Of a stretch of DNA of 64,000 nt, positions 8,150 to 16,217 are shown one piece after another. How positions within the stretch are numbered: the stretch's first letter is position 1; the number at the start of each line of letters is the position of its first letter. The stretch spans positions 1-64,000 of the forward strand of contig CAINED010000042.1 in NCBI GenBank assembly GCA_903847605.1, written 5' to 3'. A program made the translations under genes and the position numbers. The stretch comes from an uncultured Hyphomicrobiales bacterium. Lineage in GTDB: Bacteria > Pseudomonadota > Alphaproteobacteria > Rhizobiales > Beijerinckiaceae. The notes beneath the pieces are model-generated. The model worked only from the letters and a program-made list of their open reading frames with translations. It was not told where the DNA came from and searched no databases.

Positions 8150-9691
8150 ATGCGGCCGTCGTTACGCATGATTGCCATGGGGCTGGCGATTTTTTCCAGC
8201 ACTGCTTTGCACGCACAGAAGGCCAGGGACACGTTACGTGTCGCCGTTTACGAGCCGATAGCCACGGCCGACAACACGTTCGAACCGCAGCCGCAGACAA
8301 GCCTCTTCAGTGCGATGATATTCGATACGCTCGTATCCTTTGATACGGTCAATCGAAAGGTCGCGCCTCTGCTTGCGACATCGTGGCGGCAGATCGATCC
8401 GCTGACGGTTGAATTCACGTTGCGCAACGACGTGAAATTTCACGACGGCCAGCCGTTCGATGCCGACGATGTCGTTTATTCCTTCAACTTCCTCATCGAT
8501 CCAAAGGTCGTCTTTCGCACCAAGGAATCGCGTTACGGCATTTTCGATCGCATCGAAAAAATCGACCGCTATACCGTGCGTATCAAGACCAAGGCGCCCT
8601 TCGCGCCGTTGCTGCTGCGGCTTGCGAGCATTCTGCCTGTTTATCCCAGAATCGCGCACGAGAAGGCGCCGGACAAGGCGGCATTCGGGCGTACCCCCAT
8701 CGGCACCGGCCCCTATCGCGCATTGAGCGTCGGCAGCGAGGGCATCGTGCTTCAGCGCAACCGCGACTTTCATCATGCGAGCGCGGGAAAACACGCGGGC
8801 AGGATCGGCCGTATCGAGATCGTCACAGTACCGGACGTGCAGACACAGACGGCGCGCCTGCTCACCGGCCAGCAGGATCTCATGTACAACCTGCAAACCG
8901 AAACGGCGGAGTTTCTCGCCGCCAATCCAGCGCTCGAATTGGCGATGCAGGATTCCATTCAGATCGCTGCGCTCATTTTCGACATGAGCGATCGCTCGGG
9001 TATTGGAATTTTCAAGGATATGCGCATCAGGCAGGCGCTGCTGCATGCCATCGATCGCCGCGCCATCGCGCGGGCGATGTTGCCGAAGCAACTCGCCGAA
9101 CAGCCGTTGCAGGATGCCCTCTGCCACGACTGGTTCGTCGGCTGCGCCTATTCGCTGAAAGCGCCAGCCTACGATCCTTCGGCTGCCAGAAAGCTGCTCG
9201 CCGATGCCGGTCATGGAAACGGCTTCACGCTGACGCTGACGACCTGGGGGCCCGCCAAACCCGTCACCGAGATGATGGAAGCGCAATGGCGACGGATCGG
9301 CGTGCGCGCGCAGATCGAATCGCTGGCGATGCCGGCCTTCGTGAAGAAGCGCAGCGCCGGCCAGTTGCATGCTTTCGTCGCGCTCTGGGACAACGGCGGG
9401 GGCCAACCCGATGTCGATCAGACCGCCGCCTATTTCTTCGAACCGGACGGGCGCAATTACATCAAGGATCCAAAGCTGCTGAAACTCTATCACGAGGGCC
9501 GCACGGAACTCGATCCGCTGAAGCGGGAGGCCGTGTATCGCGAGATGTTCGATCACGCGCTGGCGAACCACTATGCACTGCCGATCTTCCGCACGCCGGT
9601 CATTGTCGCCCATAGCCGCGAATTGAAGGTGCCGGTGGAACTCTCGCGGCGGCCCGAGGGGTTCGAGTTCAACCTGTTGGAATGGAAGTAG
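8150..9691 (+). CDS. ABC-type dipeptide/oligopeptide substrate-binding protein (SBP_bac_5 family)
   Basis: A 513-residue extracellular binding protein of the DppA/OppA family. A signal peptide (MIAMGLAIFSSTALHA) is followed by the typical early segment LATSWRQIDPLTVEFTLRND and KFHDGQPFDADDVVYSFNF, and later by RQALLHAIDRRAIA. The start is ATG 8150 behind GGGAGGAGCCG; the ORF-track start at 7982 lacks a ribosome site. Such proteins normally sit beside two permeases and two ATPases, none of which occurs in this window. The ligand could be peptides, opines, nickel chelates or glycosides and cannot be read from the sequence. Confidence 0.88.
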   Translation: MRPSLRMIAMGLAIFSSTALHAQKARDTLRVAVYEPIATADNTFEPQPQTSLFSAMIFDTLVSFDTVNRKVAPLLATSWRQIDPLTVEFTLRNDVKFHDGQPFDADDVVYSFNFLIDPKVVFRTKESRYGIFDRIEKIDRYTVRIKTKAPFAPLLLRLASILPVYPRIAHEKAPDKAAFGRTPIGTGPYRALSVGSEGIVLQRNRDFHHASAGKHAGRIGRIEIVTVPDVQTQTARLLTGQQDLMYNLQTETAEFLAANPALELAMQDSIQIAALIFDMSDRSGIGIFKDMRIRQALLHAIDRRAIARAMLPKQLAEQPLQDALCHDWFVGCAYSLKAPAYDPSAARKLLADAGHGNGFTLTLTTWGPAKPVTEMMEAQWRRIGVRAQIESLAMPAFVKKRSAGQLHAFVALWDNGGGQPDVDQTAAYFFEPDGRNYIKDPKLLKLYHEGRTELDPLKREAVYREMFDHALANHYALPIFRTPVIVAHSRELKVPVELSRRPEGFEFNLLEWK

Positions 9692-9746
9692 GTGACAAGG
9701 CTGCGAGGCTGGCGTAGCTAGCCGCCATGCAGCAGGAGTTTTCGAA

Positions 9747-10610
9747 ATGACGGGCGCAGGCACAAATCTCGCCGCGCCGAACATCACGGGCGGCCCGGCC
9801 GTCATTCTGGTGCGCCCGCAGCTCGCTGTGAATATCGGCATGTGCGCGCGCGCCATGGCGAATTTCGGCCTCAGCGATCTGCGACTCGTCAATCCGCGCG
9901 AAGGATTTGCGGGCGACGCCGGTCAGCGCGCGCGCTCCATCCGCAAGGGCGTGTTTTCTTCGGCTGCAGGCGCAGTGCATCTTATCGAACAGGCGAAACT
10001 CTACGATACGCTGGAGGAGGCGGTCGCCGATCTCAACTTTGTCTGGGCGACGACGGCGCGCGAACGCGGACAAGGCAAGCGTATCGAAATGCCTGTCAAG
10101 GCTATGGCCGAGACCGCCGCTGGCATGGCCGATGGCGCCAGGCATGGCGTGCTCTTCGGGCCGGAGCGCACCGGTCTGGAGAACGACGAAGTCGCGCTCG
10201 CCGACGCCATTATTACCTTTCCCGTCAATCCCGCCTATGCCTCGCTCAATCTCGCGCAGGCCGTGCTGTTGACGGGATACGAGTGGTTTCGCGCCTCGCA
10301 AGGCGATGTGATGCCCTATGTGAAGGAGGAGCGCTCGCCGCCCGCGCCACGCGAAATGATGATTTCCTTCTTCGAATATTTCGAAGAGCATCTCGAGGCG
10401 AACGGCTTCTTCAAGCCGGAAGGGAAGCGTCCAATCATGAAGCGCAACTTGCGCAACATGTTTCATCGCATGGAAATGACGGAGCAGGATGTGCGCACAT
10501 TGCGCGGCGCATTCGTGCGCCTCATCGAGGGGCCGCGCGAAATGGGTCGCAAGGAAAAGATTGCCGAAGAGCAGCGCGAATTTGCTGCGAAGGCGAAAGA
10601 GGCCGAGTGA
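9747..10610 (+). CDS. trmJ: SPOUT-family tRNA/rRNA 2'-O-methyltransferase, TrmJ-like
   Basis: A 287-residue SAM-dependent RNA methyltransferase. The N-terminus PAVILVRPQLAVNIGMCARAM and the knot motifs LFGPERTGLENDE and FPVNPAYASLNLAQAV are those of the TrmH/TrmJ SPOUT group. TrmJ methylates the 2'-OH of nucleotide 32 in tRNAs. A helical C-terminal extension (about 180-287) matches the TrmJ layout. The start follows CAGGAG. It ends exactly where the convergent binding-protein gene ends (no intervening base). Assignment to TrmJ rather than another SPOUT member is likely but not certain. Confidence 0.85.
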   Translation: MTGAGTNLAAPNITGGPAVILVRPQLAVNIGMCARAMANFGLSDLRLVNPREGFAGDAGQRARSIRKGVFSSAAGAVHLIEQAKLYDTLEEAVADLNFVWATTARERGQGKRIEMPVKAMAETAAGMADGARHGVLFGPERTGLENDEVALADAIITFPVNPAYASLNLAQAVLLTGYEWFRASQGDVMPYVKEERSPPAPREMMISFFEYFEEHLEANGFFKPEGKRPIMKRNLRNMFHRMEMTEQDVRTLRGAFVRLIEGPREMGRKEKIAEEQREFAAKAKEAE

Positions 10611-11621
10611 TCACTGCGGCTTCATTGCAGCAGCAAGCTTGTCCTTGACCTCCGGCGACGCGTTCGCGATCAGCCCGATCACCTTGTCCACCGCCTCGCC
10701 GGCGAGAAGCTGAAGATCGAGATTTGATTTCTTCGCCTCTTCGTGAAAGGCAGCATCCTTGTCGAGAGCCAGAAAGGCCCTGCGCAACAAGTCCACGCGA
10801 TCGGCTGGAACGTCGGGCGGTGTCAGTAGCGGACGCGCGACGGTCTTCTGCGTGAAATAGAGCTCGAGTACCTTGCGACTGACATCGTCCTTCACGAAGT
10901 CGAGCGCATTGGGAACATCCGGCAATTCCTTGTCGCGTTCCAGCGCGCCTTGCAGCAAGTAATGCACTTTCTTGTCCCGTATCCAGGCGGGCCGCTGCGC
11001 CTTGAGACTTGACCAGGACCAGTCGGCGATGCCCTGCACCTCGCCTCTTTCCATCGCAAGGCCGATGGCCGTCGTGCCGTTATAGCCCATGACAATCTTG
11101 AATTTTGTGCCGATGAGAGCGTTGTAGAGCCGTGCCGTCGTTTCAGGGTCGACGCCGGCGCTGGCGCCGATGATGAGTTCCTTCTCGAAGAGATCTTTGG
11201 CCGTGCGATGCGGCGCGCTCTCATATGCGAGCGTGACACCTGTTTCGCTCGCGAGCGAACCGATCCAGCGGAAAGAGGTGACGCTGTAGCGCACCGCCGA
11301 CGGATTGGTGATCGGCGCCAGCAATACGCCGCGCTGCATCAACCCGATCATTGTCCCGTCGCGCGGGGCGACATTGGCGAGGTGATTGGCGGCGACGAGG
11401 CTGCCCGCCGCGGGCATGTTCTGCACCACGAAAATGGGATTGCCCGGAATATGCTTGCCCATGTGGCGCGAGGTGAGCCGCGCGAGAAGGTCATACCCGC
11501 CGCCGGCTGCGCTGCCGACGACGATGACGATCTGCTTGCCGGCGTAAAAATCCTGCGCGTGAAGGGGCGAAGCAGCGGCTACGAAAGCCAAGGCGGCGAG
11601 AGCGGCTGTCAGTTGTTTCAT
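10611..11621 (-). CDS. TctC/Bug-type periplasmic solute-binding protein
   Basis: A 336-residue binding protein. A signal peptide (MKQLTAALAALAFVAAASPLHA) is followed by DFYAGKQIVIVVGSAAGGGYD, HMGKHIPGNP, MPAAGSLVAANH and APRDGTMIG, the HLPGNP-type TctC subgroup. The start follows GAGGGGACTTATCCG. It lies 34 bp downstream of a luciferase-like monooxygenase on the same strand and is probably cotranscribed with it. It is the last gene of a minus-strand catabolic cluster that begins with a LysR regulator. No membrane subunits are nearby. Confidence 0.87.
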   Translation of the reverse strand: MKQLTAALAALAFVAAASPLHAQDFYAGKQIVIVVGSAAGGGYDLLARLTSRHMGKHIPGNPIFVVQNMPAAGSLVAANHLANVAPRDGTMIGLMQRGVLLAPITNPSAVRYSVTSFRWIGSLASETGVTLAYESAPHRTAKDLFEKELIIGASAGVDPETTARLYNALIGTKFKIVMGYNGTTAIGLAMERGEVQGIADWSWSSLKAQRPAWIRDKKVHYLLQGALERDKELPDVPNALDFVKDDVSRKVLELYFTQKTVARPLLTPPDVPADRVDLLRRAFLALDKDAAFHEEAKKSNLDLQLLAGEAVDKVIGLIANASPEVKDKLAAAMKPQ

Positions 11622-11655
11622 CGGATAAGTCCCCTCGCGATGCGCCTGTGTTCGA

Positions 11656-12708
11656 TCAACGGAATTGCGGCATCACGTCCCTGGAGAACAGACGCATGGA
11701 TCCGCGCGCCTTTTCCTGATTCATGCCGCCGTAATTCACCTGCATCGAGGCAATGTCGAAGCCGCCGCAGGCGTCGGAATAGTCCTTGATCTGTTTGGCG
11801 ATGGATTGCGGGGTGCCGATCCAGGCGGAGTTGTTGGCAATCTGCGACTCCACGGTCGCGCTGTCCAGATGTTCGACGATCTTGTCGTAACCGGGATAAT
11901 CCTTCGACTTCGTGCCCGTCGTCCATGCGCGCGCCGCATCGGCGAATGTCTTGAGATAGGCGGTGATTTCGGGGCCGGCGGTTGTCATTGCGTCGTCCAT
12001 CGAGGGCGAACAATACATGTGGAACGCCACCATCACGCGGCCATTGCCCGAGTGGCCCGCCTTTTTCCAGGCATCGCGATAGATGCCGATGAGTTTGCGC
12101 AGCACGGCCCCGGCAACCGGAATGGCCATGATCCCATACCCTGCGCGGCCTGCGGCCTCGAAGCTCGACTCGGTCTGCACGGCAGCGATCCAGAACGGCG
12201 GGCGCGGCTGCTGCGTCGGGCGCGGCAAGACTGTGGTTTCCGGGAAGCTCCAGAACTTGCCCTGATGGCTGACGTTCTCCTGCGTCAGCACCTTGCCGAT
12301 GATCGTCATCGCTTCTTCGAAGCGTGCGCGGCTTTCATCGAGTGACACGCCAAAGCGCTCGAACTCTATGGGCAGGAAGGCGCGTGCAAAACCCGCTTCG
12401 AGGCGGCCGTTGGAAACCGCATCGAGAAACATCAATTCGCTGGCGAGTTTCAGTGGATGCGAAAAGGCCGGGAGCACGGCGCCCGTCACGAGGCGGGCCT
12501 TCTGCGTGCGCATGGCCGCCGCGGAAAGAAAGGCTACGGGCGAGGGGCTGTAGCCGCCGTAGCGGCCAAAGTAATGCTCCACCGTGCGCACGCTCGTATA
12601 GCCGAGTTCGTCGCAGAGATCGACGCACTTGAGTGCATTGGCCCAGAACTCGGAGGCGGGCTGCTGCTGCGGTCCGTTCGTGGGAAAAAACTGGATGCCG
12701 AATTCCAT
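11656..12708 (-). CDS. luciferase-like (LLM class) flavin-dependent oxidoreductase
   Basis: A 350-residue TIM-barrel flavoenzyme of the bacterial luciferase superfamily, which uses reduced FMN or F420 from a separate reductase. Diagnostic segments are MEFGIQFFPTN at strand 1, SVRTVEHYFGRYGGYSPSP, LVTGAVLPAFSHPLKLASEL, and SNGRLEAGFARAFLPIEFERFGV. A flexible C-terminus includes a probable insertion loop (IGTPQSIAKQIKDYSDACGG). It sits between two TctC-type binding proteins and downstream of a Rieske oxygenase, suggesting a shared pathway for oxidation of an imported organic acid. Its ribosome site lies in a hairpin (see 12717-12739). Confidence 0.87.
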   Translation of the reverse strand: MEFGIQFFPTNGPQQQPASEFWANALKCVDLCDELGYTSVRTVEHYFGRYGGYSPSPVAFLSAAAMRTQKARLVTGAVLPAFSHPLKLASELMFLDAVSNGRLEAGFARAFLPIEFERFGVSLDESRARFEEAMTIIGKVLTQENVSHQGKFWSFPETTVLPRPTQQPRPPFWIAAVQTESSFEAAGRAGYGIMAIPVAGAVLRKLIGIYRDAWKKAGHSGNGRVMVAFHMYCSPSMDDAMTTAGPEITAYLKTFADAARAWTTGTKSKDYPGYDKIVEHLDSATVESQIANNSAWIGTPQSIAKQIKDYSDACGGFDIASMQVNYGGMNQEKARGSMRLFSRDVMPQFR

Positions 12709-12716
12709 GGTGCTTT

Positions 12717-12739
12717 CCTCGCCGTTTGTTGCGGCGAGG
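12717..12739 (-). promoter_or_regulatory. hairpin overlapping the ribosome binding site of the LLM gene
   Basis: On the minus strand the sequence is CCTCGCCG-CAACAAA-CGGCGAGG followed by AAAGCACC and the ATG. The perfect 8-bp stem buries the GAGG Shine-Dalgarno element in its 3' arm. It could control translation, or could partly terminate read-through from the upstream binding-protein gene, although no T-run follows. Confidence 0.5.
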
Positions 12740-12825
12740 ATTGCCGGATTTCACGCCGACATTCAAGCGGCCGGGCCTGCGCAAGGGAGACGCGCGACCG
12801 GACGCCCTCGCCGCAAATCTTGTTG

Positions 12826-13809
12826 TTACTGCTTTTCTATTTTCGAGATGCGGACATACTCGCCCCAGCGCTTTTCTTCCTCGAGGAAGAGCTGGTTGGC
12901 CTGCGCTGCGGGGAGATAGAAAGTCTCGCCGCCTGTATCGAGAAAGAACTTCTGGGTTTCGGCAGTCTCGAGGATCTCCTTCACCCAGCCATTGACCTTG
13001 TTCACGACGGCGTCCGGCGTGGCGGCAGGCGCCATGATCGACCACCATCCGTTCAGGTCCATGCCGGTGACACCGGCTTCATTCATCGTCGGCACGTCGG
13101 GCGAAGACTTCAGGCGCTGTCCCGTGCTGATGGCGAGGATGCGCAGCTTGCCCTGCTTGGCCTGTGCGAGTGACACTTGCGGATCGATCGAGCCGAAATC
13201 GATTGCGCCCGAAGCAAGCTCGTTCAGGGAGTCGCTAGCAGTCTTGAAGCGAACCTGCGTTGTCTGAAGTCCAGCTATGGACTTGTAGAGTTCGCCGAGC
13301 ACGATGCCGGAGGGCGCGGCGACGGCATAATTGCCCTTTTCGCCTTTCTGCTTCATCGCGGCCGTCAATTCCGCGACGGACTTGAAGGGAGATTTCGCGT
13401 CCACAACAATCATGAAGCCTTGCTTGCTCAAGGGCGCAACAATGCGGAAGGCCTTGGTCACGTCGACGCTGGGATTCCTGTAGAGATGCATCGACGCGGC
13501 GGTCGCCGTCGCTGTCGAGAAGAGAAAGGTGTAGCCATCAGGCTTTGAACGAGCGACGGCTTCGACCGCAATCTGACCGGCAGCACCCGGGCGATTTTCG
13601 ACAACGACATTTGCCTTGCCAACGGTCTTGAATTTTTCCGCCATGAAGCGCGTCACGGTATCGGCGCCCGAGCCTGCAGCGAAGCCGACGATGAATTTCA
13701 TCTGCTGCGACGGGTAATCCTGCGCCGATGCAACCAACGGCAAGAGTGAACCACTGGCCAGCGCCATCGTCGCGATGAAACGAGCCCGTCTTCCAATCGT
13801 ATCACTCAT
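12826..13809 (-). CDS. TctC/Bug-type periplasmic solute-binding protein (classical Bug type)
   Basis: A 327-residue binding protein with a signal peptide ending LVASAQD. It is followed by PSQQMKFIVGFAAGSGADTVTRF, VVENRPGAAGQIAVEAVARSKPDGYTFL and a C-terminal domain with LNGWWSIMAPAATPD. These are hallmarks of classical Bug receptors for carboxylates, in which two water-mediated beta loops grip a carboxylate. It starts behind GGGAGAGGGAC, downstream of the Rieske oxygenase with a hairpin terminator between them. No TctAB genes occur nearby. Confidence 0.87.
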   Translation of the reverse strand: MSDTIGRRARFIATMALASGSLLPLVASAQDYPSQQMKFIVGFAAGSGADTVTRFMAEKFKTVGKANVVVENRPGAAGQIAVEAVARSKPDGYTFLFSTATATAASMHLYRNPSVDVTKAFRIVAPLSKQGFMIVVDAKSPFKSVAELTAAMKQKGEKGNYAVAAPSGIVLGELYKSIAGLQTTQVRFKTASDSLNELASGAIDFGSIDPQVSLAQAKQGKLRILAISTGQRLKSSPDVPTMNEAGVTGMDLNGWWSIMAPAATPDAVVNKVNGWVKEILETAETQKFFLDTGGETFYLPAAQANQLFLEEEKRWGEYVRISKIEKQ

Positions 13810-13856
13810 GTCCCTCTCCCGTCTTCGTTTCAGTTATATGTATGCAGGCGAGTAAA

Positions 13857-13883
13857 GGTCCGGAAAGCATCGCTTCCCGGACC
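13857..13883 (-). terminator. intrinsic terminator after the Rieske oxygenase gene
   Basis: Read on the minus strand, GGTCCGGGAAGC / GCTTTCCGGACC forms a 12-bp stem with one mismatch, followed by TTTACTC. It lies 25 bases past the stop of the Rieske gene. Confidence 0.6.
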
Positions 13884-13907
13884 CGCTGTTCCTAATGCGC
13901 ACGAAAT

Positions 13908-15128
13908 TCAAGAAACGGCGCGCCAGTCTTCGCTTTCCGAGATGACTTTGGCGACGGATTTGATCGCCTTGTAGTCAATCGGATTGTAACCCACCTTGCC
14001 TTCGCTCTGCTGGTAGCGCTGGACGCGCTCGAGGATAACGCGGCGCAGTCGCACGATTGCGCCATCCGCGTCGCAGAGCTGTTCATCCGCGCGATTGGCG
14101 ATACGGCCCTGGCTCATGAACATCGCGAAGTCCTCGGTCGCAAGATGCTGCGGGAAGCCTGAAAAATGTCCGCGTTGCATCATGCCGCGATCCTGCCCCC
14201 AGTTGTCCCTTGGTCCGCCCGGCGGCAGCGGCGGCCAGTTCAGCAAGTCGTTCGAGAGCGTATGCATCGTCGTGCCGAGCGGCCCGTGGACGTTGAAATG
14301 CACGAACCATGCGCGATGCGTCACGTCATCCACCGGAACGGACATGAACACGGTGCCCGGCCCCATATCGTCGGATGCGCAGATCACGGAATACCAGGGC
14401 ATGACGAAGTTGTTGACGCGCACATAGCGCTGTCCGCTCGCCTTCACATTGCGGATTGCCGCGTAGCGGAAGCCATAGGGCTTCTCCTCGAATTCGAGTT
14501 TGGCAGAGCCTTCGCCGAGCACGTGCTTGCGTGTTCCGCCCTGAATTTGAATCGTCGAGGAATGCAGGAAGGTAAGGTGCGAGGTATCCATCGTCGCCTC
14601 GACGCCCTGAAGCCAGTTTGTCGGCACTTCGACCGAAGTCACGAAACGCTGGTTCTTGGGCAGTTCCGTGAAGGGCAATTCGGGCATCGGTGGCTCGATC
14701 TCACCCTGTCCGAGCCAGACCCATGCGATGCCACCGAGTTCGCGCGCTTTATATTTTCCGAAGCGCACATTCTTGCAGAACTGCTCGCGTACACGCGCAT
14801 CGGCGTTGGGGACGTCAACGACATTGCCCTTCGTGTCGAAACGCCAGCCGTGATAGATGCACTGCAAGCCCTCAGGCTCGTTGCGCGCGAGGGCCAATGA
14901 AGCGAGGCGATGCGGACAGGCTTCATCGAGCACGCCGACCTCGCCTTGCGGATTGCGGAACAGCACGTAGTCCTTGCCGAACATGCGCAGACGGAATGGC
15001 TTTCCGCCCGCTTCCAGGGCGTCCGAAGGCGCTGCCGGCATCCAGTAATGCTGGCGCAGCATCTGGCCGAGCGGGGCGTCGCCCTCGACCCGCGTAATGA
15101 GATCGTTTTCGTGGGACGTGATGGCCAT
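13908..15128 (-). CDS. Rieske non-heme iron aromatic ring-hydroxylating oxygenase, alpha subunit (copy 1)
   Basis: A 406-residue oxygenase of the phthalate 4,5-dioxygenase / vanillate demethylase class. The Rieske [2Fe-2S] ligands are in CPHRLASL and CIYHGW (CxH...CxxH). The mononuclear iron site is in NWLQGVEATMDTSHLTFLHSS. It hydroxylates or demethylates an aromatic or carboxylated ring and needs a separate ferredoxin reductase, which is not present locally. Start ATG 15128 follows GGGAGACACAC; the ORF-track start adds 78 unlikely residues. A LysR regulator lies immediately upstream on the same strand and probably controls it. Confidence 0.9.
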   Translation of the reverse strand: MAITSHENDLITRVEGDAPLGQMLRQHYWMPAAPSDALEAGGKPFRLRMFGKDYVLFRNPQGEVGVLDEACPHRLASLALARNEPEGLQCIYHGWRFDTKGNVVDVPNADARVREQFCKNVRFGKYKARELGGIAWVWLGQGEIEPPMPELPFTELPKNQRFVTSVEVPTNWLQGVEATMDTSHLTFLHSSTIQIQGGTRKHVLGEGSAKLEFEEKPYGFRYAAIRNVKASGQRYVRVNNFVMPWYSVICASDDMGPGTVFMSVPVDDVTHRAWFVHFNVHGPLGTTMHTLSNDLLNWPPLPPGGPRDNWGQDRGMMQRGHFSGFPQHLATEDFAMFMSQGRIANRADEQLCDADGAIVRLRRVILERVQRYQQSEGKVGYNPIDYKAIKSVAKVISESEDWRAVS

Positions 15129-15258
15129 GTGTGTCTCCCGTGGCGGTGACCGCTTTGGTGCGGCTATTCCTGCGGGTAGAGCTAGCATTGCCGAAAATCG
15201 GTAACAAATGCCCGTTTGGGCTGCGAGCCATCGCAAACCGGCAAGAGTTTGCAGGCGG

Positions 15259-16185
15259 TCAGACCAGAAGCGTCCCCTGCCATAGGCCACCTTCGACGAG
15301 GTGGTGAACCTCCGAGGTAATCGCCTGGCGAACGAAGCGCACGGCTGGCCTGTCCCGTGCATCCCGGCGGGTCACCATGCAGAAGGTCCAGTGAACCGGC
15401 GGATCGAAGGGCAGGGCGACAAGCGTGCCGGCCTGTATCTCCTCGAAAAGGCCGGCATAGGCGAAAACCATGTAGCCGAGCCCGGCGGCGACGACCCCGC
15501 GAATGGTGAGAGTGCCATCCACCTGATTTTGGACGTTCAAAGGCTTTCCGCTTTGCTGCGAAAGGCGATCGAGCGTGCGCCGCAGGCTGTGCGAGCGGCT
15601 CGGCAGAATGAGCGGCACTTCGCCGAGGACATCGGCTTTCACGCTGCCCTTCTTGACGAAACGCTGCATCAGCTTCGGCGCGCCAGCGAAGAGCAGGGGC
15701 TCGCGCAGGAGCGGCGTGACATCCATCGCCGGCGTCTGTTCGGGATCGTAGAGCAGGGCGACGTCGATGCGCCCCTCGCTCAGCCATTCGTGGATCGAGC
15801 CGCTAAAGCCCTCGCGCAATTCCACGGTGAGTTTCGGATGGGCTTGCGCCGCCTTCAGCAGCAGAGGGCCGAGGATCTGGCCACTGTTGGGTGTGAATGC
15901 GACAGTGATGCGCCCGGTCGGCTCCGCCGCCAGCCCCCGGATGTCGTTGCCGATGGCAGCAAGTTCATTGATGAGACCCTCCGCCCGGGTCATGAGGGCT
16001 TCGCCATCGGGTGTCAGCCGAACGCCGCGTCCATGCCGCTCGAACAGCTTCATCCCGAGTTGATGTTCGAGCCGCGCCACGCGCCGGCTCAGCGCCGATT
16101 GCGCGGTTCGCAACGCGGAGGCCGCCTGAGAGAAGCCTCCCCGGCGCGCCACTTCATAAAAGGTTTCGAGATCGGCGAAGTTCAT
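15259..16185 (-). CDS. LysR-family transcriptional regulator
   Basis: A 308-residue regulator. The N-terminal winged helix-turn-helix is MNFADLETFYEVARRGGFSQ, with TAQSALSRRVARLEHQLG as recognition helix, followed by LFERHGRGVRLTPDGE. Residues from about 90 form the periplasmic-binding-protein-like effector domain. It is encoded in the same direction as the Rieske-binding protein-LLM-binding protein series and just upstream of it, so it is the best candidate for their effector-dependent activator. LysR genes are more often divergent from their target; the co-oriented arrangement is slightly unusual. Confidence 0.92.
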   Translation of the reverse strand: MNFADLETFYEVARRGGFSQAASALRTAQSALSRRVARLEHQLGMKLFERHGRGVRLTPDGEALMTRAEGLINELAAIGNDIRGLAAEPTGRITVAFTPNSGQILGPLLLKAAQAHPKLTVELREGFSGSIHEWLSEGRIDVALLYDPEQTPAMDVTPLLREPLLFAGAPKLMQRFVKKGSVKADVLGEVPLILPSRSHSLRRTLDRLSQQSGKPLNVQNQVDGTLTIRGVVAAGLGYMVFAYAGLFEEIQAGTLVALPFDPPVHWTFCMVTRRDARDRPAVRFVRQAITSEVHHLVEGGLWQGTLLV

Positions 16186-16217
16186 GAAGGCTTCACCCTG
16201 TGGTCAGGTTCGGAAGC

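Noticed and set aside
8234-9892. 552-residue minus-strand ORF opposite the peptide-type binding protein
   Set aside because: Shadow frame crossing two real plus-strand genes.
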